A DNA stretch of 64,000 nucleotides from an uncultured Verrucomicrobia subdivision 3 bacterium (GTDB lineage: Bacteria > Verrucomicrobiota > Verrucomicrobiia > Limisphaerales > UBA11358). Made by a program: the position numbers and the translations under genes. Under the pieces are notes generated by a model, which was not told where the DNA came from, searched no databases, and was given only the letters and a program-made list of their open reading frames with translations. Positions within the stretch are counted from its first letter, which is position 1, and each line of letters begins with the position of its first letter. Shown here in pieces: positions 19,536-28,400 of the stretch. Location: assembly GCA_903850425.1 (NCBI GenBank), contig CAINLR010000193.1, positions 1 to 64,000 of the forward strand, read 5' to 3'.

Positions 19536-20231
19536 ATGCCTGCTGAACTTGCCAGTGATGACTATGCAACAACGAAAGTGGCTGTCGTTGAGGATAACCC
19601 CACGTTGCGTCAGTATCTCGCGGAGTTGATCACCAACACCCCTGGTTATCGGTGTGTTTGCACCTGTGAATCTGCCGAGGAGGCATTGGAAAAAATCCCC
19701 GCTCAACGGCCGCATGTCGTGCTGATGGATATTCATTTGCCGGGGGAATCTGGCATTGCCTGCACCGCCCGACTTCGTGAAAAAATGCCGAAGATCCAAG
19801 TGATCATGCTGACCGTTTACAAGGACATCCAGATGATTTTCCAGGCGCTCAAGGCTGGCGCCTGTGGTTACGTGCTCAAACGCGCTGATGAAAAGGAGAT
19901 TTTGGCCGCGATTGCTGAAGTCCGCGCGGGCGGCGCGCCCATGACCAGTCAGGTGGCCCGCATGGTGGTCCGGTCATTCTTGGAAGAGGCCTCTGACCAT
20001 TCTGAAACGGAGCAACTTTCCCCCCGCGAAATGGAGATCTTGGCCCTGGTTGCGAAAGGTCGCGCCAACAAGGAAATTGGAAGCCAGTTGAATATCACCG
20101 CCGGAACGGTGCGGATACACCTGTCGCACATCTACGAGAAACTGCACGTTCGTTGCCGAACCGAAGCGGCGGCTAAATTCTTTTCATCCCAACCATCTGG
20201 TCGGCGCGATATGCCTCAGCCTGCCTCGTGA
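19536..20231 (+). CDS. NarL/FixJ-type response regulator (REC-LuxR HTH)
   Basis: 231 residues. The receiver domain spans about 10-125, with acidic residues near VVEDN and the phosphoacceptor Asp65 in VLMDIHLPGESG. Lys of the VLKRADEKE segment closes the receiver. A C-terminal LuxR-type helix-turn-helix follows (about 163-222: LSPREMEILALVAKGRANKEIG, TVRIHLSHIYEKLHVRCRTEA). It is the evident partner of the upstream PA14 kinase. It is the only DNA-binding regulator encoded in the window, so it is the leading candidate for reading one of the recurrent palindromes. That assignment is inference. Confidence 0.95.
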   Translation: MPAELASDDYATTKVAVVEDNPTLRQYLAELITNTPGYRCVCTCESAEEALEKIPAQRPHVVLMDIHLPGESGIACTARLREKMPKIQVIMLTVYKDIQMIFQALKAGACGYVLKRADEKEILAAIAEVRAGGAPMTSQVARMVVRSFLEEASDHSETEQLSPREMEILALVAKGRANKEIGSQLNITAGTVRIHLSHIYEKLHVRCRTEAAAKFFSSQPSGRRDMPQPAS

Positions 20232-20280
20232 TGGCAAGTTTTGGGGCGGCGGATCAACGGTTGTGCCCGCAAGTCCAACC

Positions 20281-20298
20281 ATCTGCCAAACGTCATAT
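20281..20298. promoter_or_regulatory. Palindromic operator candidate, family 1, before the GH3 remnant and transporter
   Basis: ATCTGCCAAACGTCATAT reads, on the other strand, ATATGACGTTT followed by a degenerate right arm. It matches the 18-base family 1 consensus with two mismatches in one arm and lies 62 bases before the ATG of the GH3 remnant. Confidence 0.45.
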
Positions 20299-20359
20299 TG
20301 GGCGCACCGCTTTGCATCCATAGTATTTGCCAATTCACACGCAAACCAACGCACATAAA

Positions 20360-20683
20360 ATGAGTTCTGGCAAAAAAGCAACTCGGAGCAAATCACCTTC
20401 GTCGCAGATGGCTCGCTATAAGGATCGGAAAAATGACGTTCACCTCCGGGGCAAAGACCTGCTTTCGGTAACCCGCCCAGTGAAGGAGTCTGAGGACTTC
20501 AAGAAAATTGAACTGCAACCTGGAGAATTGCAGACCGTCGCGCTCGACCTCACGCCGGAATCGTTGGCGTTTTATGCCGTGAACATGAAATACGTGGTCG
20601 CGTCTGGCGAGTTTGCGATCATGGTTGGCACCTCTTGTCGCAACGAAGATTTGCAGAAGATGATTCTGACGGTGACGAAATAA
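20360..20683 (+). pseudogene. C-terminal remnant of a GH3 beta-glucosidase/beta-xylosidase (Fn3-like domain)
   Basis: From about 20438 to the stop, the protein matches only the C-terminal fibronectin-like domain of GH3 enzymes: LLSVTRPVKESEDFKKIEL, PGELQTVALDLTPESLAFY, then KYVVASGEFAIMVGTS. The catalytic domains are absent. The first 26 residues (MSSGKKATRSKSPSSQ...) are basic, low in complexity and unlike GH3, so they are probably post-deletion sequence. The fragment sits between the response regulator and the transporter, where an intact beta-xylosidase/glucosidase would be expected. It could still be translated as a small protein, but no signal peptide remains and I see no ribosome-binding site. 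Confidence 0.75.
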
Positions 20684-20694
20684 ACCGAATTTAT

Positions 20695-22251
20695 ATGGCC
20701 GAACAACACTTCCAGCAAAAACTGCCGTTCATCGAGAAAGCCGGCTATAGCGCGGCGGATGCTGCCGCAAACTTCGTCTTCATGACGATGATTCTGTTTC
20801 AAACCAACTTCTACACGGACGTGTTCGGGTTGAGCGCCAGTGCCGCTGCCGCCATCCTGCTGTGGCCGCGCCTGTGGGACGCCGTCGCTGATCCGATCGT
20901 CGGCATCCTTGCCGACCGCACCAAGACTCGTTGGGGCAAGTTCCGTCCGTGGATTCTTTTCACCGCCGTGCCGTGGTTCATCATCATGATCTTGGCCTAC
21001 ACCACGCCCAAAGGTTGGACCGTGGGCGCTCTGGCCGCCTACGCCGTCATCACCAACACGATGTTGATGACCATCTACTCCATGAACAACATGCCGTATT
21101 CCGCGCTCGGTGGCGTGATGACCGGCGATGTCAACGAGCGGGCAAAATTGAATTCGTTCCGCTTCATCGCCGTCAACGCGGCGCAGTTCATCGTGGGCGG
21201 ATTCACGCTACCGCTGGTTGCTAAGCTTGCCCGGCATCACGCGGCGGGCGGACCCATCGCGGTTGCGGATCAGCAATACGGCTGGCAGATGACCATGACC
21301 ATCTGGGCGGTGTTGTGCCTGGTTTTATTTTTGATCACCTTTGCGACGACGAAGGAACGCATCCAGCCGGTTTCGAAAGAAAAGACTTCGCCAAAACAAG
21401 ATTTTCTCAACCTGCTTAAAAACAATCCGTGGAAAATCATGTTTTTCATGACGCTCTGCCATTTTTGCATCCTCTCGTTTCGCGGCGGTGCACTTTACAA
21501 TTATTATCATCACTACGCCGACCGCGCGGCGATGTATGACTGGGTGCAACAACTCGGCCTCGTGGTGCCGGCGGGCGCGAAGGCATCAGGAATTTTGGAA
21601 ACGCTGGGATACATCGTCCACGGCGACCGGGCCGATCTGGCGAACTCAAACGTGGCCGACGTGGCCAACAGCATTATCAACATGCTGGGCACGGGCATCA
21701 CCATCATCGTGATTTTGCTCTCGCCGCCGCTGGCTAAAAAATTCGGCAAGAAAGCCATCGCCGTCATCGGCTTCGCTCTGGCCGGCTTCGGTTCACTAGC
21801 CTTCTATTTCCTCTCGCCCACAAATGTGTGGGGCATGGTCGGGTTGACGGCGTTCACTGCGGTCGCCTATGCACCAACGATTCCATTGATCTGGGCGATC
21901 TACGCTGACGTGGCGGATTATTCGGAGTGGAAAACCGGCTACCGCTTCACGGGGATGGTTTTTGCGACCATCGGTTTTGGCCTGAAAGCCGGCCTAGCCC
22001 TCGGCTCCGCTTCCTTCCTGTGGATCATGGCCGGTTTGTTCAATTACGACACGAAATTGCCAGATGCCGCACAAGCGGTGCAAGGTTATCGCGTGTGCAG
22101 CGGCCTCGTGGTCGCAATACTGTTTGGCGTTTGCACGCTGCTGCTGATCGCCTATCAGTTGAACAAGAAACTGACCATCCAGATGGCGGATGAACTAGCT
22201 GCAAGAAGGAGTGCGAGTGTAGGGACTACTGCGATGGCAAACCAATCATAG
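20695..22251 (+). CDS. GPH-family sugar:cation symporter (MFS)
   Basis: 518-residue polytopic membrane protein of the glycoside-pentoside-hexuronide:cation symporter family. Diagnostic features are the N-terminal EKAGYSAADAAANFVF, the loop LWDAVADPIVGILADRTKTRWGKFRPW after helix 2, and NNMPYSALGGVMT. About twelve hydrophobic helices are visible, with an atypically long central segment (about 275-325) before the second half. The ATG at 20695 follows the GH3 remnant stop by 11 bases. It is the only sugar importer in the window and is followed 17 bases on by GH51, so it probably imports xylose/arabinose oligomers released outside. The substrate is inferred. Confidence 0.92.
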   Translation: MAEQHFQQKLPFIEKAGYSAADAAANFVFMTMILFQTNFYTDVFGLSASAAAAILLWPRLWDAVADPIVGILADRTKTRWGKFRPWILFTAVPWFIIMILAYTTPKGWTVGALAAYAVITNTMLMTIYSMNNMPYSALGGVMTGDVNERAKLNSFRFIAVNAAQFIVGGFTLPLVAKLARHHAAGGPIAVADQQYGWQMTMTIWAVLCLVLFLITFATTKERIQPVSKEKTSPKQDFLNLLKNNPWKIMFFMTLCHFCILSFRGGALYNYYHHYADRAAMYDWVQQLGLVVPAGAKASGILETLGYIVHGDRADLANSNVADVANSIINMLGTGITIIVILLSPPLAKKFGKKAIAVIGFALAGFGSLAFYFLSPTNVWGMVGLTAFTAVAYAPTIPLIWAIYADVADYSEWKTGYRFTGMVFATIGFGLKAGLALGSASFLWIMAGLFNYDTKLPDAAQAVQGYRVCSGLVVAILFGVCTLLLIAYQLNKKLTIQMADELAARRSASVGTTAMANQS

Positions 22252-22268
22252 GTAACTGAAAATACAAT

Positions 22269-24365
22269 ATGCAAAAAGCATTCATTCAAACAACGTGGCC
22301 TTTATTATTGCTGTTAAGCGCGATGGTCGCCTCGGCACAATCGCCACTTCCCAGCCAGCCGGTCGTTGCGACCGTGGATGCCGCGAAGACGGGTCCGCCT
22401 ATTTCTCCATACATCTATGGGCAGTTTATCGAGCACGCGGGCGACCTCATTTATCGCGGGCTCTGGAGCGAAATGCTTGACGATCGGAAGTTCTATTTTG
22501 CGGTGATGCCGAAGCCGCCGGAGGAAACCAATGCTCCGACGCGCGGGGAAGGTGGTTTCGGCGGCCCGCGCCGACGCGGTATTGGCCCGGGGCGTTGGAA
22601 TCCCATCGGCCCCGTTGATTCGGTGGTCATGGATACCAACCAACCGTTCGCGGGCGACCACACGCCGTTGATCCAACTCGCCGGTTCCGAGCCGCGCGGC
22701 ATTCGTCAGACCGGCGTTAATTTCACAGAAGGCGTCACCTACACCGGCCGCGTCCAATTGGCGGGTGACCCGACTGCGAAAATTTCCATCAACCTCATCT
22801 GGGGCACCAACCCCGACGCTATGCGTCAGATTGTTTCGCTCGGCGACTTGAGCGCGGAATACAGGAAATTGGCGTTCTCATTCAAGGCTAAACATTCCGG
22901 CGCGGCACAATTTGAAATCATCGGCACGGGCACTGGTTCATTCCATGTCGGAGCGGTTTCGCTCATGCCCGCCGATAACCTCGAAGGTTTTAAACCCGAC
23001 GCCATCGCTCCTCTCAAGAGCCTGCATTCAGGTGTCTATCGTTTTCCCGGCGGCAATTTCGTGTCCGCCCATGAATGGCGCGACGCCATCGGCGACCCTG
23101 ACAAACGTCCGCCCACTTGGGATCCGGTCCGGCGTGGCCCGCAACCGAACGACATCGGAACTGATGAGTTTATGACACTGTGCAAGCTGCTTGGGGTCGA
23201 GCCTTACATCACCGTGAATGCGGGCACCGGCGACGCCTGGTCAGCCGCTCAATACGTGGAATATGCGAACGGCAATCTCTCAACGCCGATGGGCAAACAG
23301 CGTGCCGCCAATGGTCATCCCGAACCCTACCAGGTGAAGTTCTGGGGCATCGGGAATGAAATGTGGGGCAACACCTACCAGTATGGTGCCATGCGGCCCA
23401 ATCAGTATGCGTTCAAGCACAACCAGTTTGCCAAAGCCATGCGCAAGGCGGATCCGAGCATTATTCTTTTGGCCAGCGGCGCGATGCCGGACACGATGAT
23501 CGGTTCCAAGGAATCGTTGAGCTTCGGCACGAATCTGGTGCCGGCTTATTTCTCCCCGGCGGATTGGACGGGCATGTTGTTCTCCAATTGCTTTAATAAC
23601 TTCGAATACATCAGCGAACACTATTACAACTACGGCAATACCCACTTCAGCCTGGCTGAGGCGAAGCAGGTGCCGAACGATCCCAATGAACCCATAACGG
23701 ACTGGATGCGCCGCGGCGCAAACCACGTTCGGATCAAATATGAGCACTACAAAGATTACGAACGGTTGCTGCCGCAGCTTGCCTCCCAGCCGAAGCCCAT
23801 AGCCATCAGTGAATGGGCTTACATGGGTGGTAACCATCCTGCCTATCCGGCCATCGCCTGGATTTTTCAGGAGATGTTCCGTCACTCGGACATCATTCAG
23901 ATGGGGAATTACACTTTCGCCACTTCGCTCATCACGCGCAGTGGAACGAACACCACACTCAATGCCAACGGGCTTGTCTTTAAAATTTATGCCAACCATT
24001 TCGGCAGCATACCCGTGACGGTCTCCGGCAATTCACCCCAACCCAAGCCGACCGATCCGCCGGGTGGCGAACAGCCCGTGGTCAATGCCGGCAGCGACAC
24101 CTTTCCTTTGGACGTGTGTGCCGCCTGGACAAGTGATCGCCGCGCCCTCACGGTGGCCATCTTGAATCCGACTGACGTTGAACAACCGCTTAAGCTTAAT
24201 ATTGCCGGGGCCAACTTGTCCGGCAAAGGCACGCTATGGCGGCTCGCGTCCACTGAAAGCGACGGCCAAAATCCCACCATCACCAGTTCGCCTATTGATT
24301 CCATTCCGAGTGCGCTTACGCTCCCACGGTTCAGCATCAATATCTACGAACTTCAACTGAAGTAA
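22269..24365 (+). CDS. GH51 alpha-L-arabinofuranosidase
   Basis: Exported 698-residue arabinofuranosidase with signal peptide about 1-24. A GH51 barrel is shown by ISPYIYGQFIEHAGD, FRFPGGN-like VYRFPGGNFVSAHEW, acid/base Glu364 in WGIGNEMWG and nucleophile Glu515 in ISEWAYMGG, followed by the C-terminal beta-sandwich (SINIYELQLK). A Gly/Arg-rich insert (RGEGGFGGPRRRGIGPGR, about 92-109) interrupts the N-terminal part. It would remove arabinose side chains from arabinoxylan or arabinan. It is cotranscribed with the transporter. A second, quite different GH51 is encoded at 26275-28329. Confidence 0.93.
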   Translation: MQKAFIQTTWPLLLLLSAMVASAQSPLPSQPVVATVDAAKTGPPISPYIYGQFIEHAGDLIYRGLWSEMLDDRKFYFAVMPKPPEETNAPTRGEGGFGGPRRRGIGPGRWNPIGPVDSVVMDTNQPFAGDHTPLIQLAGSEPRGIRQTGVNFTEGVTYTGRVQLAGDPTAKISINLIWGTNPDAMRQIVSLGDLSAEYRKLAFSFKAKHSGAAQFEIIGTGTGSFHVGAVSLMPADNLEGFKPDAIAPLKSLHSGVYRFPGGNFVSAHEWRDAIGDPDKRPPTWDPVRRGPQPNDIGTDEFMTLCKLLGVEPYITVNAGTGDAWSAAQYVEYANGNLSTPMGKQRAANGHPEPYQVKFWGIGNEMWGNTYQYGAMRPNQYAFKHNQFAKAMRKADPSIILLASGAMPDTMIGSKESLSFGTNLVPAYFSPADWTGMLFSNCFNNFEYISEHYYNYGNTHFSLAEAKQVPNDPNEPITDWMRRGANHVRIKYEHYKDYERLLPQLASQPKPIAISEWAYMGGNHPAYPAIAWIFQEMFRHSDIIQMGNYTFATSLITRSGTNTTLNANGLVFKIYANHFGSIPVTVSGNSPQPKPTDPPGGEQPVVNAGSDTFPLDVCAAWTSDRRALTVAILNPTDVEQPLKLNIAGANLSGKGTLWRLASTESDGQNPTITSSPIDSIPSALTLPRFSINIYELQLK

Positions 24366-24394
24366 TTAATTCAGCATTCCGGCATGGAAAAACG

Positions 24395-24675
24395 ATGACT
24401 AATTTGACGTCTGGAAAACTGATTGCGAGGATTGCAGTGGCGGCTGCGGCCACCATGGTAACGGTTTGCCGCGCGGACAATCCCGTCGTGCAAACGAGCT
24501 ATTGAAAAACAAGTCGCTCGGCACGGATGCGAAAAACCTCGGGCAGCCGATTAAATCAGTGAAGCTGCTCGGACATGACGGCGAGTTGCAATGGAAGCAA
24601 GAAGCCGATGGACTTGCGATCACCTGTCCGGCAGAGATGCCGTTCGCGACATCCGTTGTCTGCAAGCTCGAATGA
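24395..24675 (+). pseudogene. Chimeric remnant: GH43 N-terminus joined to GH29 C-terminus
   Basis: From the ATG at 24395, 36 codons encode an intact signal peptide (LIARIAVAAAATMVTVCRA) followed by DNPVVQTSY, the typical mature start of a GH43 enzyme, then TGA at 24503. Directly after this, in another frame to 24675, the sequence encodes SLGTDAKNLGQPIKSVKLLG and DGLAITCPAEMPFATSVV, the C-terminal beta domain of a GH29 alpha-L-fucosidase. The bodies of both genes are missing, so two neighbouring genes have been collapsed by one deletion. The 71 bases from here to the convergent GH43-CBM6 gene show nothing further. Confidence 0.7.
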
Positions 24676-24746
24676 CAACTCATTGGTCGCGCAGAACCTC
24701 GCAGTTTTATTTTAGATAATTGGCTTTGAGCGATTGTGGTTGACGC

Positions 24747-26066
24747 TTATTCGAAACGAATCCAATCCAGGTCAACATTGTTGTTGTCATTCTGAATGAC
24801 AAAAAGATTGTGGACACCGGTCGGAGTGTTCTGGAGTTTTGTATTGATGTTTAGCCATTCGGGATTTATTCCGATTTCAACTCGTGCAAGCAAAGGACCA
24901 TCCAATTTATCAAAGTGGATTTCAATCAATCCTCCGGTGGACGAGGCTGCGCGGAGGTTCACTGACTTCAATCCGCTTTTCCCGAAATCAACCCGATCGA
25001 ATTGAACCCAGGTGTTCTTGCCGTTGAGCGAGATTTTCCATCCGGCAAAGGTATTCGTCGCCTCCAGAAATGAAACCGCCACGCCTTCCTTGCTGATGGC
25101 GCTATACCGGTCAATTTGGATTTTACCTTTCGCGTCAACGATCCCAGCGCCGCGCAACGTGGGGATGACCTTCTGGATCGTCCCGTCTTCATTGAAAAAA
25201 AGTTTGTCGGCTCGGATGGCCCGGTTCTTATCAAAGTTTGGGGACAAATCCTTGTCGTGGTAAAACAGATACCATTGGCCTTTGTATTCAACGAGGGATT
25301 GATGAACCGTCCAGCAACCGCTGGCGGCTTCATCCAGGATGACTCCCGCTTGCTTGTAAGGGCCCATCGGATTGGTGCTGGTGGCATATTCCAGCCGCTC
25401 GATCTTGTTTTGCACATGCGGATAGGTCAGATAATAAATGCCATTCCGCGCAAACGGAAACGGACCTTCAATGAGCCCGGCGGTGGGAAGATTGGTGATC
25501 ACCTGCGGCTGACCATCGAGCTCCAGCATATTATCCTTTAGCTTGGCGACCGATATTCTACCCCGCGCCCAGAAAACATAGGCGCTGCCATCCTTGTCCA
25601 AGAGCACGCCGGGATCTATTCCGCCCGCACCTGCCAGTGGCTTTTCCTCTGGCTTGAAGGGACCGTATGGCTTGTCCGCCACGGCAACTCCAATTTTGCC
25701 TCCAGCGGGAAAATAAAAATAATATTTTCCGTTTTTGAAGACACAGTCCGGTGCCCACATATCAAATGAGGCTCGGTTCAGCCAGGGAACATTGGTCTGG
25801 TTCAATATGACTCCGTGGTCTGTCCAATCCGTTAGATTTGCGGACGAGAACACATGATAGTCCTCCATGACAAACCAGTTCGCCCGACCTCTGCCCGGGC
25901 TGGCGGGAATGTCATGCGAAGGATAAACGTAAATCTTGCCCTCAAACACTCTGGCGGTCGGATCGGCGGTAAATTGGTCCATTATCAGAGGATTTGTGGC
26001 AAAGGTGTCGGTTAAGAACCCAGCGCCAAAACCCAGCGCCAACAGATAAAGTTTGTAGATTTTCAT
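24747..26066 (-). CDS. GH43 xylosidase/arabinofuranosidase with CBM6
   Basis: Exported 439-residue enzyme with signal peptide (about 1-23). The propeller starts NPLIMDQFTADPTARVFEGKIYVYPSHD (base Asp), with MWAPDCVFKNGKYYFYFPAG, GIDPGVLLDKDGSAYVFW (second Asp) and LIEGPFPFARNGIYYLTY (acid Glu). About residues 310-439 form a CBM6-type sandwich (DRYSAISKEGVAVSFLEATN, WVQFDRVDFG, NNVDLDWIRFE). It is the last gene of the minus-strand set CE1-GH51-GH43 and would remove xylose or arabinose side groups while the CBM6 anchors to the chain. The 208-base gap upstream contains no gene. Confidence 0.92.
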   Translation of the reverse strand: MKIYKLYLLALGFGAGFLTDTFATNPLIMDQFTADPTARVFEGKIYVYPSHDIPASPGRGRANWFVMEDYHVFSSANLTDWTDHGVILNQTNVPWLNRASFDMWAPDCVFKNGKYYFYFPAGGKIGVAVADKPYGPFKPEEKPLAGAGGIDPGVLLDKDGSAYVFWARGRISVAKLKDNMLELDGQPQVITNLPTAGLIEGPFPFARNGIYYLTYPHVQNKIERLEYATSTNPMGPYKQAGVILDEAASGCWTVHQSLVEYKGQWYLFYHDKDLSPNFDKNRAIRADKLFFNEDGTIQKVIPTLRGAGIVDAKGKIQIDRYSAISKEGVAVSFLEATNTFAGWKISLNGKNTWVQFDRVDFGKSGLKSVNLRAASSTGGLIEIHFDKLDGPLLARVEIGINPEWLNINTKLQNTPTGVHNLFVIQNDNNNVDLDWIRFE

Positions 26067-26274
26067 TTCGTCATTTCCTTACATCGTTATCCATCCGTTC
26101 CGCGTCCCGATTGAAAGACCCTGGCGGCCTCCAATCACCTTGCTTCCAAAACATGACAACCACGACATCGCAACCCAACTGATTCGGCAGCACACCACGG
26201 CATTCGTTACCGCAGCGCGCCACCTGAACTGTTGTAAGCGACGCGTGTCAACCGTGATGGTTGGCGCAGCCGGA

Positions 26275-28329
26275 TCACTTTGCCTGCAATTCCAACACCG
26301 TGATGGAGCAGGGCGGGAACGTGCGGGTGAAATTGGTTCCGAGTTGCTTGATTTTTTCAGTCACCGGAACTAAGTGCTGCGGATTCTTGAGGTCGTTAGT
26401 CTCGGTGCGGCTCGCGGCCTTGAGCACGGTGGCCGTGCCCTTGGCGGCGACGGATTTCACGCCGCTGATGTCAATCGTGACCGGTTGCGCCGTGTCCGCG
26501 CTGTTGACGATTTTCACGATGAGCTTGCCGCTCGCGCTGTCGCGGGTGGCGGAGTAGAACAGCGATTTCACTTCGCGTGTGCCGCCATTGCGTCCCGCCG
26601 GGGCCGACCGGACTGGCAGATTTTGCGCGGAGATGGCCACGACTTCATCGCCCATGTGCAGGCTGAACATTTTTTGCGCGTAATACGCGGGCGAGCCGTA
26701 GCTGTTTAACGCATCGTAGCCGATCAAATTATAATTCCATTGCATCGAACGGTCAGGGCCGGCGAGCTTGCTGACGTTGACGAACAACGGCGCGTAACAG
26801 TGCATGACGACCACGTCGGCGTTGCGTTCGAGGCAGCACATCCACGCGGCGTCGCCCAGCGCGCCGGCCATGGTGGGCGTGGGCGAACTGGGCTGGGTGG
26901 CCCATTCACCGACGAAAACTTTGGTGGGATTGCTGCGGTCGCGCGCGTCATACTTGAACGCCTGCGCTTCCATCGCCGTTTCGTTGACGTAGGTGTGATC
27001 GTCTATCACATCCGCCACGCGGCTCTTGACCGCCGTGGTGGAAATGATTTTGAGCTTCGGATACTTGGCGCGAATGGCGTCGAAGAATTGCGCGAACCGC
27101 CATTCGTAACTGCCGGAGCGGTCAAAGAAATCTTCGTTGCCGACTTCGACATAGTTCAACGGAAACGGATTTGGATAACCGTCCTTGATGCGTTGCGCGC
27201 CCCATTTCGTGGAGGCGTCGCCGGTGACATATTCAATTTCCTCCAGCGCTTCCTGGACGTATGGTTCCAACGCCGCGCTGTTGGTGACGTGATCGCGGTT
27301 CAGCGTGTAACCGGCGAACACGGCGAGCACTGGTTCCATGCCGATGTCCTGGCACCAGCCGAGAAATTCCGGCAAACCAAAACCGTCCGTGGACCAATAG
27401 CCCCAGCAACTTTTGTGGCCGGGCCGCTGTTCCACCGGGCCGATCATTTGTTTCCAGTTGAACCGGTTCACGAAATCGTTGCCCTCGACGTAATTGCCGC
27501 CGGGAAAACGCAAAAATTTCGGCTGCGCGTCGGCGAGCAATTGCGAAAGATCTTTCCGGTCACCGTTCGGGCGATTCTTGTAAGTCGGCGGAAACAGCGA
27601 AACCTCCTGCAACCAAATCGTTCCGGGCGCGGTCGTCGTGAGTTTGAAAACATTGTCCTTCGATGGCTTTCCGCTCTGTGTCTTGAGCGTCGTTTCAAAT
27701 TGCTTCCATTCGCCGGTGACGCCCGAAATGACTGCGCTCGCGAGAACTTTTCCATTCGTGCTCTCGATGCTGGCCGTCAGCGGGCCGGTGAATCCGGAGG
27801 CCGCTTTGGCGAAAAAGGAAACCGTGTAAGTTGTTTTGGGCTCGGTCGGAATTCCCCAAAAGCCGCCATTGACGACGCCCGCCGGGGAAGTTTTCGAGGC
27901 TGACGACGCGTCCACCTTGACGCTCACGTTGAGCGCTTCGTTGAGCGGCGTGTTGGTGTCGAGCACCAGCGTCGCGCCGCCGATGCTCTTCCAGAATTTC
28001 GGGGAGACGTTCTCGGCAAATTTGGCGGGGTAATGTAATGCCGGGTCGTAGTCGTTCGCCTTGAGATTCTGCGTGATGGCGTCCGCCTTGAAAGCGCGGT
28101 TGCGGATCAGCTCGCCGTAAAGCCCGCCTTCGTAGGAGAAATTGATCTCCTCGGTCATCAGGCCGTAAAACGTCGGCGGCATCTTGGCCGTGACCTTGTC
28201 GGCTTGGACTTGGATGACCGGCACCGGCGCATTCGTCTGCGCAAAACCAGTGATGGCGGTAGCCGCAAACAAAACCGTGGCGGTATGGGACAGTGATACG
28301 CGTTGGGTGAGTGATTTAATCAGGTTCAT
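26275..28329 (-). CDS. GH51 alpha-L-arabinofuranosidase (second, CBM4-like domain-containing type)
   Basis: Exported 684-residue enzyme with signal peptide (about 1-30). It begins MPPTFYGLMTEEINFSYEGGLYGELI, then has a CBM4/9-like sandwich (about 110-240) and the GH51 barrel with FLRFPGGNYVEGNDF, acid/base Glu in NYVEVGNEDFF and nucleophile Glu in KVFVGEWATQ. A C-terminal beta domain ends the protein. The architecture resembles plant-type and bacterial secreted arabinofuranosidases acting on arabinoxylan polymer. It lies between the esterase gene (71 bases upstream) and GH43-CBM6. It is clearly diverged from the GH51 at 22269-24365, which lacks the inserted sandwich, so the two probably act on different substrates. 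Confidence 0.92.
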   Translation of the reverse strand: MNLIKSLTQRVSLSHTATVLFAATAITGFAQTNAPVPVIQVQADKVTAKMPPTFYGLMTEEINFSYEGGLYGELIRNRAFKADAITQNLKANDYDPALHYPAKFAENVSPKFWKSIGGATLVLDTNTPLNEALNVSVKVDASSASKTSPAGVVNGGFWGIPTEPKTTYTVSFFAKAASGFTGPLTASIESTNGKVLASAVISGVTGEWKQFETTLKTQSGKPSKDNVFKLTTTAPGTIWLQEVSLFPPTYKNRPNGDRKDLSQLLADAQPKFLRFPGGNYVEGNDFVNRFNWKQMIGPVEQRPGHKSCWGYWSTDGFGLPEFLGWCQDIGMEPVLAVFAGYTLNRDHVTNSAALEPYVQEALEEIEYVTGDASTKWGAQRIKDGYPNPFPLNYVEVGNEDFFDRSGSYEWRFAQFFDAIRAKYPKLKIISTTAVKSRVADVIDDHTYVNETAMEAQAFKYDARDRSNPTKVFVGEWATQPSSPTPTMAGALGDAAWMCCLERNADVVVMHCYAPLFVNVSKLAGPDRSMQWNYNLIGYDALNSYGSPAYYAQKMFSLHMGDEVVAISAQNLPVRSAPAGRNGGTREVKSLFYSATRDSASGKLIVKIVNSADTAQPVTIDISGVKSVAAKGTATVLKAASRTETNDLKNPQHLVPVTEKIKQLGTNFTRTFPPCSITVLELQAK

Positions 28330-28400
28330 AGTTGAATTTGTCGTTTCAGAATTCTTGTTTCATCAAATGTCTTACTTCATGAGTGCTTGCTCGCTCACTA

